From Akkermansiaceae bacterium UBA2367 (lineage in GTDB: Bacteria > Verrucomicrobiota > Verrucomicrobiia > Verrucomicrobiales > DEV007): DNA of 25,290 nt. The stretch is from the NCBI GenBank assembly GCA_002344525.1, contig DDTJ01000094.1, positions 1 to 25,290 on the forward strand, written 5' to 3'. The notes under the pieces are model-generated. The model did no database searches. It worked only from the letters and a program-made list of their open reading frames with translations, and was not told the DNA's origin. Positions 17,509 to 24,898 of the stretch are shown piece by piece (the first letter of the stretch is position 1; each line of letters opens with the position of its first letter). The translations under genes and the position numbers were made by a program.

Positions 17509-17911
17509 ATGTTCGGATCAGCTTGGCTCTGCTTCTGAGCAAAGGCTCCAGCTCGGGCCGGTCATCCGGCGAACCGATCATGCAACCATCTCGTGACTTT
17601 CCGGCGAGCATCGAGTCGGAAATATCCATCCACTGTGAACTGAAATATCTCATGGCATCACGAGGATGGTAGCCTGAACTGCTGCTCATGTAATCGGTGG
17701 GAATGTCACCGCTGACAGCCCACCAGCCAATGCGACCTTCAACCTTGAGTGATTGTACTGCCCACAAGGCGAAATACGGATCAATATGAAATGCTGGCCA
17801 TTCTCCTACACCGCCGTGCTGACAACCTTGTTGGGCGAGGTAGTCGATGACCTTCTCGCGCTCTGTGGCGATCCACTGTTCTTCAGCAAGTTGTTCAGCG
17901 GCTTGGCCCAT
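17477..17911 (-). CDS. DUF4826 family protein
   Basis: 144 residues, soluble, with no signal peptide or membrane segment. The sequence VIDYLAQQGCQHGGVGEWPA followed by HIDPYFALWAVQS and GWWAVSGDIPTDYMSS fits the DUF4826 family (PF16108) as I remember its conserved Trp/Pro pattern. The function is unknown. Hand counting of 240 bases gives about 50-60% G+C, clearly below the neighbouring genes, which suggests recent acquisition. It overlaps the annotated start of the DUF1501 gene by 32 bases and has a perfect long palindrome just upstream (17966-18047). It appears inserted into a PSD1-DUF1501 pair. Confidence 0.8.
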   Translation of the reverse strand: MGQAAEQLAEEQWIATEREKVIDYLAQQGCQHGGVGEWPAFHIDPYFALWAVQSLKVEGRIGWWAVSGDIPTDYMSSSSGYHPRDAMRYFSSQWMDISDSMLAGKSRDGCMIGSPDDRPELEPLLRSRAKLIRTFADDDELWKE

Positions 17912-17965
17912 GGCGTTAGATTGCGTTTTTTGGTATGACGTTTAATTCCGCTGCGTTGAATTTAG

Positions 17966-18047
17966 GATTTTGACCACGGATGACACAAATTACACGGATG
18001 GAGATCAAGGAAATTCGTGTTCATTAGTGTCATCCGTGGTCAAAATC
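17966..18047. repeat. Long palindromic element, TTTTGACCACGGAT family, copy 1
   Basis: A perfect 21-base inverted repeat has arms at 17966-17986 (beginning GATTTTGACCACGGATG) and 18027-18047. The 40-base interior contains further weak complementarity (ACACGGATGG, TTCGTGT). It lies between the PSD1 stop and the DUF4826 start. Related arms occur at 23450-23567. The transcript would form a long hairpin and might end the PSD1 mRNA. Confidence 0.85.
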
Positions 18048-18066
18048 TTTACTTATCAAACTAGCT

Positions 18067-20568
18067 CTATTCAAGACTGCGAAAAGCGTTGGATGAAAAA
18101 AGCCCCAATGCCACACGGGTCCACGCCTCGGTTTCGGAAAGGCCCTCGTCTTTCACAAGTTCGTCCACGTAGCGGAGCATCGCACCCTCAGCCTCGGGAC
18201 CGGGCGGGCGTCCGAGCAGGATCTCGTGGAGGACGCGGGCACGTTCGGTGGTGTTGTCAGGATGGTCGGCGACGAGCTGCTCGGCGAGCTTCGTCGCGTA
18301 GTGGCGGGGCAGGGGATTGTTCAGCCACCAGAGCGACTGGGCGGCGGTGACGCTTTCGTCGCGGTCGTGCATGGGGCGGCCCGAGTCGTCGAAGCCGAAG
18401 AGGGGGAACATCTTGCGAATCTCGATCCCTAGCCCGAGGGGCGAGCGCGAGGAGGTGAGGATGTAGAGGGCGCGGTCCTTCGATTTCGCGGTGTCGAGGG
18501 GAGCGCCAACCGCTTGGCGCGGCACTTTGCCGATGCTGGAGGCCATGCCGTCGTAGATCGCCTCGACTTCGAGACGGCGGGCGGGAAAGCGCGAGAGGAG
18601 CGAGCCGTCGGGATCGCCGGCGAGGTTCTCCGGCGTCTTCACGGACGAGGCTTGGTAGGTTGCGGAAGTGAGGATGAGCCGGTGGAGGTGCTTCACCGAC
18701 CAGCCGCTCTCGATCAGTTCGCAGGCGAGCCAGTCGAGCAGTTCGGGATGGGTCGGCGGGCTGCCCTGCTTGCCGAAGTCATCGACGGTGCGGACCAGTC
18801 CCGTGCCGAAATGCCAATGCCAGATGCGGTTGGCCATGACCCGCGCGGTGAGGGGATGGTCGGGATGGGCGAGCCATTGGGCGAACTGGACGCGCCCGCT
18901 CGTCGTTCCATCCACGGGGAAGCTCGCGCCGATGAGTCCGGCGGCGAGCGAGGGCACGGCGCGGGGGACGGGATCGCCATCCTCCGCATAGACATTGCCG
19001 CCGCGCCGGACGGCGAGATCGATGGGCGCGTCGGTGTCGCGCACCGCGAGGGCGAGGGGCAGGGCGGGACGCTTCGCCTGGAGTTCGGTCAGGGTCGATT
19101 CGAGGCTTGTCAGGGTCTCGCGTTCCGAGGCATCGAGGAAGAAGCGCGTCTCCGCCACGGTGGGCGGGCCGAGTTGTCGTCGCCACTCGGGATCGTCCGG
19201 TGACAACGCGCCCTTTACGAGCACGAGCCGGTCGAGGGTGGGGAAGGGCGCGTTTCGTCCGACCTTGAAACGGACGAAGGCGCGGCCCTTCGGCAGATCG
19301 CCGAGGGGCACGGCGTCCCAGCGGAAATGATCGGGCGTTTCGCCGTAGGTGGGTGCTCCGAGGACGCTGCCCTTCGAGACCTTGCCCTCGATTTCGAGCT
19401 CCACGGGAGCGGCCTCGGTCGCGGCATAGCGGACGAGCAGGGTGTGAGGTCCGGCCTCGGGAATGACGAGGCGGTAGCGCACCCATTGGTCGAGGCGGCG
19501 ACGGGTGGCGATGGCCTCGCCCTGGTCGCCGAGCGGGATGGTCTTGAGATCCTTGTGCCCGTCGAAGCCCTCGGCCTCGAAGGCGAGGACGGTGCCGGGG
19601 ATTTCGGATGGCTCCGAGGCGGGGAGGCGTTTTTGCGCATCGGTCAGGAAGCGGAAATGCTCTTCGCGCTGCTTTTCGATCTCGCGTTCGAGGGCCTCGG
19701 CCTTGGCGACTTCGGTTTCGGGCGCGAGGGGACGCAGGGCGCGGGGGCGGCCGTCCTTCCACTCCTCGGCGAAGTGCGAGGTGATCTCGGTGCTGCGGAA
19801 GATGCCGGCGAGGGCGTAGTAGTCGCGGATGGAGACGGGGTCGAACTTGTGGTCGTGGCAACGGGCACAGGCGAAGTCCATCGCGAGGAAGGCCCGCGTC
19901 GCGGTGGAGATCTGCTCGTCGACGAGGTCGAGGCGCAGCTTGTTCGGATCGGTGCATTCGTCGAACCACTGGCCGATGGAGAGGAAGGCGGGGGCGGCGA
20001 GGCGGTCGAGGCGAGCAGGTTCCGATTCGTCCGCCACGTCGAGAAGGTCGCCCGCAAGCTGCTCGGTCAGGAAGCGGTCGTAGGGCTTGTCCGCGTTGAA
20101 GCTGCGCACGACATAGTCGCGGTAGGGTTCGGCGAGGTCAGTGGCGGCGACGCCGGGCACCTTGATGGTCCCCTGCACATAGCGGGCCACGTCGAGCCAA
20201 TGCCGCCCCCAGCGTTCCCCGTAATGCGGCGAATCCAGCAGGTGGTCGATCATCGTTCGGATTTCGGGCTCCGGATTTCGGATTTCCTCCCGCGTCGGCG
20301 GGAGGCCGGTCAGGTCGAGCGTCAGCCGCCGCCGTAGCGTGTGCGGGTCCGCCGCATCGTTCTGGCGGAGGCCCTTTTCCGCGAGGGCGGCGTGGATGAA
20401 GGCGTCGATGGGATGGCCCGGGGCGGGCGGGGTGGAGCGGACGAGCGGGCGCAGGGACCAAGAGTCGTCGGCGGCGAGAGGGGAGGCGAGGGCGAGGAGG
20501 AGGGCCGAAATTCCCGCGACTCCTCCCCCTGCATGGATTCGCGGAAATTCGCGGAGATTTTCGGTCAT
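18067..20568 (-). CDS. PSD1-type DUF1549/DUF1553 domain protein
   Basis: 833 residues from the ATG at 20568. A signal peptide is visible (GISALLLALASPLAADD, about 19-35). DUF1549 spans about 50-262 and holds CARCHDHKFDPVSIRDYY (234-251), a CxxCH motif that is conserved in the family. The middle (about 265-550) has a coiled-coil-like helix and a carbohydrate-binding-like beta region (VRYRLVIPEAGPHTLLVRYA). DUF1553 covers about 575-830 (MANRIWHWHFGTGLVRTVDD, HPELLDWLA, SATYQ). The usual N-terminal PSCyt1 cytochrome domain is absent. The family is abundant in Planctomycetes and Verrucomicrobia and is thought to act in periplasmic redox or polysaccharide metabolism, but no reaction is proven. The frame is open to 20682, but the upstream residues come from a dispersed repeat, which also contributes the chosen ATG. 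Confidence 0.88.
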   Translation of the reverse strand: MTENLREFPRIHAGGGVAGISALLLALASPLAADDSWSLRPLVRSTPPAPGHPIDAFIHAALAEKGLRQNDAADPHTLRRRLTLDLTGLPPTREEIRNPEPEIRTMIDHLLDSPHYGERWGRHWLDVARYVQGTIKVPGVAATDLAEPYRDYVVRSFNADKPYDRFLTEQLAGDLLDVADESEPARLDRLAAPAFLSIGQWFDECTDPNKLRLDLVDEQISTATRAFLAMDFACARCHDHKFDPVSIRDYYALAGIFRSTEITSHFAEEWKDGRPRALRPLAPETEVAKAEALEREIEKQREEHFRFLTDAQKRLPASEPSEIPGTVLAFEAEGFDGHKDLKTIPLGDQGEAIATRRRLDQWVRYRLVIPEAGPHTLLVRYAATEAAPVELEIEGKVSKGSVLGAPTYGETPDHFRWDAVPLGDLPKGRAFVRFKVGRNAPFPTLDRLVLVKGALSPDDPEWRRQLGPPTVAETRFFLDASERETLTSLESTLTELQAKRPALPLALAVRDTDAPIDLAVRRGGNVYAEDGDPVPRAVPSLAAGLIGASFPVDGTTSGRVQFAQWLAHPDHPLTARVMANRIWHWHFGTGLVRTVDDFGKQGSPPTHPELLDWLACELIESGWSVKHLHRLILTSATYQASSVKTPENLAGDPDGSLLSRFPARRLEVEAIYDGMASSIGKVPRQAVGAPLDTAKSKDRALYILTSSRSPLGLGIEIRKMFPLFGFDDSGRPMHDRDESVTAAQSLWWLNNPLPRHYATKLAEQLVADHPDNTTERARVLHEILLGRPPGPEAEGAMLRYVDELVKDEGLSETEAWTRVALGLFSSNAFRSLE

Positions 20569-20620
20569 TCGCGTCAAAAAGAGGAATGGGGAACGCGAAT
20601 GTCCACGAATGGAGAAGGTC
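20533..20620. repeat. Dispersed palindromic element, ATTCGCGT family, copy 2
   Basis: The core arms ATTCGCGT (20567-20574) and ACGCGAAT (20593-20600) are identical to those at 3670-3698, here with an 18-base loop. Flanking TTCGCGG and CCACGAATGG units extend the palindrome. The element overlaps the 5' end of the PSD1 gene; on the minus strand the start codon (20566-20568) sits inside it. Confidence 0.75.
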
Positions 20621-20838
20621 ATGCAACCGTCTCCCGCGAATGTCGCTACCGTCCGCTCTTGCGTATGGCCTGATGGAGTCACTTGAAAAAGGGGGGAAGA
20701 ACTTGAACGTGCGGGGTTGCTGGGCTTTCCAAACGTTGGACAGGTGGCCGGGACGATGGTTCATTGTCCGGGATGCCTCCCGACCCGACAGGGTTGACCC
20801 GGCGACCCAACCCTCTTGCGAGACGACACTTTACATCC

Positions 20839-22806
20839 ATGGCATCGACTTATCACCTCCCCCGCGTCAATCCGTGCTTCGTGACCCATAATCTGGCTCT
20901 CGGTGGCGCACAAACGGCGGTCTTGCGCTACATCATGGCCTTGCCGGAATGGGTGCGCGAGCGGACCACGCTCTATTCGCAGAGCGACGACATGCCCCTG
21001 CTCGACGCGGCGGAGAAAAGCGGTTTCTCCTGCGGAAAGGTGACCCGCGAAGCTCCGGCGGACCCTTCGTCCTGGTTTCTCAGCTACGGCGACCTCTCCG
21101 GCCTGCCGCAGCGCCCCACCTCGCTGGTGCTCCATTCCTGGGACGACGCGGGTTGGCGTTTCATCAACCGCGCCTACGACGATCTTCGCGGTATGACCGT
21201 AGCCGGGGTCTCGCAGAAGGTCCTCGACCGCTACGCGGGTTGGGCGAAGGAGAAAGATCACCGCGTCGCCGGAGTGCTGACTCCTCCGGTTTCCGAATTC
21301 GTCCCGGTCAAGGGGCAATACGATCCCAAAGGCCGCCTCGTCGTCGGTTGGATGGGCCGTCCCCTTGAGTCGAAGGGCATCCTCTCGCTGCCCTACCTGC
21401 TCGCCGAGGATCCCCGCCTCGTCATCCGCGCCTGGACCGGCTCCGACACCGCCGGGCTCGAATACACCCAGCGCGTCCAAGCCGAGACCCTCGCGAAGGT
21501 GAAGGAGCTCGCCGCGAAGCTCGGCGTGGCCGATCGCCTCGACCTGCGTCCACTCGACTTCAACCCCTTCGCCTACCGCCATCGCCTCGAAGGCTGCCAC
21601 GTTCTCCTCGGCAACAGCGAGAAGGAGGGCTTCCTCCTCACCGCCGCCGAGGCGCTGAGCTGCGGCATTCCCGTGGTCGTGACGAAGACCTGTGGCGTCG
21701 CCGATTTCGTGAAGAACGGACGCAACGGCTATCTCATCGACTGGCACGCCAATCCGAAGAAGCTCGCCAAGCTCGCCCACGGGGCCTTGCTCAAAGCCGC
21801 GACGCTCTCCTCGGTCGATTGCCTCGCCTCTGCCGCCGAGCTTTCCCTCGGGGCGAACTATGCAAGCGCCAACGCCCGCATTCTCGGCGAGCTGACCGGA
21901 ACCTCGCTCTGCCATTCCGAGGCCCGCGTCACCATCGGCCTCCGCATTCACCAAGGCACCGATGTCTCGAAGCTCGATGACGCCGTCGCCAGCCTTGCGA
22001 ACCAGACCTACAAGAAGTTCAAGGTGAAGCTCCTCGTCGATGGCCCTTGGTCCTTCGCCGAGCCGCTCGCGGCCCGCTACGGTCTGCCGCTGATCTGCAC
22101 CGGCCTTTCTCCCGACATCGAGCATTGCAGTTGGCTCCACCGCCAGGCCGTGGCCGAGTGCGACACCGAGTTCTACAAGCCGCTCGACTACGACGACCAG
22201 CTCATGCCCACCTATTTGGAGCGGGCCGTCCACATGATCGAGATGAAGAAGGTCGACGTCTACGGCTGTCTCCTCCTGACCCACGAGAACGGCGAGATCA
22301 CCCCGCGCCTGCACTGGCCGAACAAGGGCGTCGAGACCATGTTCACCGGCAGTTCCGACGACAACATGCTACCGCATTCCTCCGTCCTCATCCGCGCCGA
22401 GATCGCGCGGAAGGCGGGCAACTACCAGGAGCGCGCCGTGGGTCTCGGGGCCGACGACTACCACCTCTGGTATCGCGTCCATCTCGCCGGAGGCAAGTTC
22501 TTCCGCGACGACGAGGTCCGCAACGTGGTCTATCGCATCCACGAGCAGAATTCGCTCAATATCCGCCGCGCCCGTTTCGGCGACACCGAGAAGCAGCAGC
22601 GCAAGCAGTCGCTTCTCCAGCGTGCCGCCGCCGCTGCGGGCCTCACCGTGCTGGCTGCTCCCCTTTTCGGGGCGACGGCTTGCGCTGAGAAGCCCGAGCC
22701 GCCCGCGTCGAAGGATACTGGTGCGGAGAAGGCCGACGAGGCGAAGGCGAGCAAGCCGGATGTGTCGAAGATCTCGCCGAAAAAGACTGATCCTCCGCAT
22801 TCCTGA
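20839..22806 (+). CDS. GT4-GT2 fusion glycosyltransferase with hydrophobic, lipobox-like C-terminal tail
   Basis: 655 residues from the ATG at 20839; the frame opens earlier at a TTG (20764) but the family N-terminus (NPCFVTHNLALGGAQ) follows this ATG. Residues about 10-350 are a GT4 (GT-B) glycosyltransferase: LGGAQT near the N-terminus, VGWMGRPLESKG, and the EX7E motif E263-E271 in EKEGFLLTAAEALSCGIPVV. Residues about 362-590 resemble a GT2 (GT-A) domain with DYDDQLMP (450-457) and LGADDYHLWYR (536-546). The last 65 residues switch to a hydrophobic run (about 596-614, ending GATAC) and then a Lys/Pro/Glu-rich tail. Probably acts in surface polysaccharide or glycan synthesis; sugar and acceptor are unknown. 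It is divergent from the PSD1 gene, with 270 bases between the starts, and convergent with the pseudopilin gene. Confidence 0.85.
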   Translation: MASTYHLPRVNPCFVTHNLALGGAQTAVLRYIMALPEWVRERTTLYSQSDDMPLLDAAEKSGFSCGKVTREAPADPSSWFLSYGDLSGLPQRPTSLVLHSWDDAGWRFINRAYDDLRGMTVAGVSQKVLDRYAGWAKEKDHRVAGVLTPPVSEFVPVKGQYDPKGRLVVGWMGRPLESKGILSLPYLLAEDPRLVIRAWTGSDTAGLEYTQRVQAETLAKVKELAAKLGVADRLDLRPLDFNPFAYRHRLEGCHVLLGNSEKEGFLLTAAEALSCGIPVVVTKTCGVADFVKNGRNGYLIDWHANPKKLAKLAHGALLKAATLSSVDCLASAAELSLGANYASANARILGELTGTSLCHSEARVTIGLRIHQGTDVSKLDDAVASLANQTYKKFKVKLLVDGPWSFAEPLAARYGLPLICTGLSPDIEHCSWLHRQAVAECDTEFYKPLDYDDQLMPTYLERAVHMIEMKKVDVYGCLLLTHENGEITPRLHWPNKGVETMFTGSSDDNMLPHSSVLIRAEIARKAGNYQERAVGLGADDYHLWYRVHLAGGKFFRDDEVRNVVYRIHEQNSLNIRRARFGDTEKQQRKQSLLQRAAAAAGLTVLAAPLFGATACAEKPEPPASKDTGAEKADEAKASKPDVSKISPKKTDPPHS

Positions 22807-22824
22807 TGCGGGGGTTTCCCCGTT

Positions 22825-22924
22825 CTCATCCTCTTACTCCTTACTCTTACCTCTTACTCAGAATCGGAAGTCCTTCGATGCTCGGATGGAGTAATGAGTA
22901 AGAGTAATGAGTAGGAGCAAGAGT
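22825..22924. repeat. Imperfect inverted repeat built of GAGTAA units between convergent genes
   Basis: The left arm (22825-22859) consists of CTCTTACTC-like units and the right arm (22889-22924) of GAGTAATGAGTAAGAG-like units, roughly complementary across about 30 bases with slips. Each arm is itself a short tandem repeat. It fills the gap between the convergent glycosyltransferase and pseudopilin genes and could act as a bidirectional terminator. A small GGGG-gttt-CCCC hairpin directly follows the glycosyltransferase stop. Confidence 0.65.
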
Positions 22925-22926
22925 AG

Positions 22927-23331
22927 TCACCAGCCATGAACGCTCTTCGGCGCATGCTCCGCGATGGAGCAGCGCATGAACAGCGTGCCGACATGGGGGA
23001 CTTCCTTTTCGTGGAAGGAGTAGACGCCTCCCGAGGGGCAGAAAGGGGCGCTGGCGAAGAATTTCGAGTCCTCGATGAGGCGTTTCTTCAGGTCGGGGAT
23101 GGGCTGGCCGGATTGGAGTTCCTGCAAATGGCAGTAGGAGCGCATCGCCTTTTGCACGTTCGCCACTTGATGGACGCAGAGGGCCCGGTTCGCCCCTTCC
23201 TTGTAGGAACCCACGCCGACCCAAGTCACGCCGATCAGACCGAGCAGCACCCCGACGACGAGGGTGACTTCGATCAGCGTGAACGCGCGCCGAGATGAGG
23301 CTCGGACGGAAGACGATGGGAGAAGGAGCAT
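22927..23331 (-). CDS. Type IV pilin-like / type II secretion pseudopilin-like protein
   Basis: 134 residues from the ATG at 23331. The prepilin peptidase signature RRA|FTLIEVTLVVGVLLGL (cleavage after A16, E21 being the +5 glutamate) is followed by one hydrophobic helix (about 17-39). The -1 residue is Ala instead of the usual Gly, which is tolerated in some pilins. The short globular part has four cysteines (C52, C67, and FCPSGG, MRCS). The open frame reaches a TTG at 23370, but the ATG at 23331 gives the more usual short leader. No gsp or pil assembly genes are nearby, so this is an orphan pseudopilin whose partners lie elsewhere. Such orphans are common in Planctomycetes and Verrucomicrobia. 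It lies directly after the convergent inverted repeat. Confidence 0.82.
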   Translation of the reverse strand: MLLLPSSSVRASSRRAFTLIEVTLVVGVLLGLIGVTWVGVGSYKEGANRALCVHQVANVQKAMRSYCHLQELQSGQPIPDLKKRLIEDSKFFASAPFCPSGGVYSFHEKEVPHVGTLFMRCSIAEHAPKSVHGW

Positions 23332-23654
23332 GAAATTTCGGGAAAATCCTTCATAATTTCGAGAAAACAATATTTTTCATAATCAAAGAACTTCCAAATG
23401 AGCGTAAAGGCATCTCCTCCCATTCGCGTTCTCCTTTTTATGGCTAGTTCGTTAAATTCAGATTTTGACCACGGATTGGCACGAATAAACACGAATTCTT
23501 CGCCGATCCAGCGCCCTCCCATTCGTGAAAATTGGTGTCCATTCGTGGTCAAAATCTGAATTCAACGAAGTAGAGTTAGCCGCAAATCCTCGCGAATCCG
23601 GTCCGGTGGAAGCAATGTTGCCGCCGCCGTCTCCGCACATCCTGCCCGTTTCGG
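23332..23654. other. Gene-poor intergenic region with a palindromic element
   Basis: These 323 bases separate the pseudopilin start from the DUF6807 stop and are AT-richer than the genes. The only structure seen is the long palindrome at 23450-23567. The short open frames here are repeat-derived and have no family resemblance. The pseudopilin promoter should lie just right of 23331, where AT-rich sequence (about 23340-23400) is present. Confidence 0.6.
23450..23567. repeat. Long palindromic element, TTTTGACCACGGAT family, copy 2
   Basis: Two 24-base arms (23450-23473 and 23544-23567), containing ATTCAGATTTTGACCACG and its complement, match with one mismatch. The 70-base interior holds weaker internal repeats (GGCACGAATAAACACGAAT, CCATTCGTG). 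The arms are closely related to those at 17966-18047, but the interior is different. Confidence 0.85.
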
Positions 23655-24683
23655 CTATTCCCTCCTCGCCTCGAATTGGTAATGCGGGCGCGTCGATTTT
23701 CCCGCGACGAAACCGCTCCTCGCCGCGAACTCCGCCGCCGTCTTCGCGGCTTTACCGGGATCGCATCCGCCAGCGTGGGCGTGGAGGAGGTAGCGCAGGA
23801 CGAGCGGGGCGTCTTTCGTGACCGTGTGCCCCTCCTCCAAGCAGAAGGCCGCGCCCATCCAGCCGTCGTCGCGCACATGCCACGCGGTCGGGTGGCGCGG
23901 GTTCGCGGGATGGTCGAAAAACGTGATCCCCTCGACGACGGTGCGGCGCTCCGTCCCCGTCCCCACGACGACGGGACCGGAGTAGTCCATCCACGCGGCC
24001 CGCTTCCCGAAGATCGCCTTTTCGCCCGTCTCCCCCTCGCTGTTGGTGAGCTGCCCGCCGCCGAAACGTTGGCTGAGCGACTTCGCGACGCGCACGGCGA
24101 GGGGCCCGAAGTTCGTCTTTTCCAGCAGCACCGACTCTCGCCCCGCCCCGGGTCGCAGGGTGATCTGGATTTCGAGGAAATGCTCGCCCTCTTCCCCGGG
24201 GATGGAGGCGGCGACGAGCCCCTGCTCCATGCGCTCGACGCCATCCCCGTCATACCACCCGAGCGAGGCGGCTAGGATCGCCTCCGCCGGGCCGTCTTCG
24301 TAGACCAGCCAATGCTTCTGCCTGACGCGGGCCGGGGTGTTGTCCGACCAGAAGTCGATCCCGTCGACCTTGGCATGGGCGAACCAGATGGAGCGGTGGT
24401 GGTCGTGGTCCGGCGCTCCGGGGTGGCCCATGCGGGTGAGGGAGGCTCCGGAAGGTCCGTTGAAGGGATGAAAGAAAGGGCGCGGGTATTTCGGATCGAA
24501 ATGCCAGCGCGTTTTCTCGATGCCGTCGTGGAGGAAGGAGGCTTGGCCGTCGGGGAGGGGAATCGCTTCGCAGCGGGTCGGGGCGAAGGGCGCGGTCGGC
24601 TGTTCTGCTCGCGCGGAGCGCGGAGCGGGAAGCGGCAGGAGGGCGAGAAATCCGAGAAATCCGAGAAGAGGGAACCGTTGCAT
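23655..24683 (-). CDS. Secreted DUF6807 (PmoA-like) family protein
   Basis: 342 residues from the ATG at 24683, which is followed directly by a signal peptide (MQRFPLLGFLGFLALLPLPA, cleavage near SARA). The mature part has the family's typical PFFHPFNGPSGASLTRMGHP, the histidine cluster HPGAPDHDHHRSIWFAHAKV (87-106) and GIDFW. This matches proteins annotated DUF6807 or 'PmoA family' (PF14100), widespread in Planctomycetes and Verrucomicrobia. Despite the name, it is not a methane mono-oxygenase subunit. The fold is thought to be a beta-sandwich acting on carbohydrates; no reaction is established. The frame continues another 103 codons upstream into the IS110 end, but this part is non-conserved and precedes the signal peptide, so it is excluded. 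Confidence 0.87.
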   Translation of the reverse strand: MQRFPLLGFLGFLALLPLPAPRSARAEQPTAPFAPTRCEAIPLPDGQASFLHDGIEKTRWHFDPKYPRPFFHPFNGPSGASLTRMGHPGAPDHDHHRSIWFAHAKVDGIDFWSDNTPARVRQKHWLVYEDGPAEAILAASLGWYDGDGVERMEQGLVAASIPGEEGEHFLEIQITLRPGAGRESVLLEKTNFGPLAVRVAKSLSQRFGGGQLTNSEGETGEKAIFGKRAAWMDYSGPVVVGTGTERRTVVEGITFFDHPANPRHPTAWHVRDDGWMGAAFCLEEGHTVTKDAPLVLRYLLHAHAGGCDPGKAAKTAAEFAARSGFVAGKSTRPHYQFEARRE

Positions 24684-24810
24684 GGCCGTATCGAAGCGAA
24701 TCTGGAGGCTCCGCGCAAGGGCGCAAGGACGGAGATCGCGCAACGAGCCGGTGTTTCCCAGTGTCCATTTCAGCAAGAATGATGGGGATTGTGGAAAAAC
24801 GCGCCAGCGC

Positions 24811-24880
24811 CTGTAGCCGGCCTCAGTGAGGCCGGATCGAACGTCCAAACGACGCCCGACCGAGGTCAGTGACCTCGGCT
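24811..24880. repeat. Two-hairpin REP-like element, apparently interrupted by the IS110 element
   Basis: Two perfect 9-bp palindromes, CCGGCCTCA-g-TGAGGCCGG (24817-24835) and CCGAGGTCA-g-TGACCTCGG (24860-24878), share the centre TCAGTGA and lie 24 bases apart. The left hairpin is preceded by CTGTAG. A symmetrical element would continue after the right hairpin as CTACAG, but instead reads CTTGTC, consistent with an insertion at the CT. Confidence 0.75.
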
Positions 24881-24898
24881 TGTCTCTTATCTTTCCCT

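Noticed and set aside
19855..19869. CxxCH in the PSD1 protein as a cytochrome c haem site
   Set aside because: The CARCHDHKFDP motif is part of DUF1549 itself. The separate N-terminal PSCyt1 domain is absent, so I do not call a cytochrome, although haem binding is not excluded.
20790..20830. GGGTTG...CAACCC inverted repeat and TTGACC box upstream of the glycosyltransferase gene
   Set aside because: The arms are only six bases and a -10 box at proper spacing from TTGACC is not convincing, so neither a promoter nor an operator is claimed.
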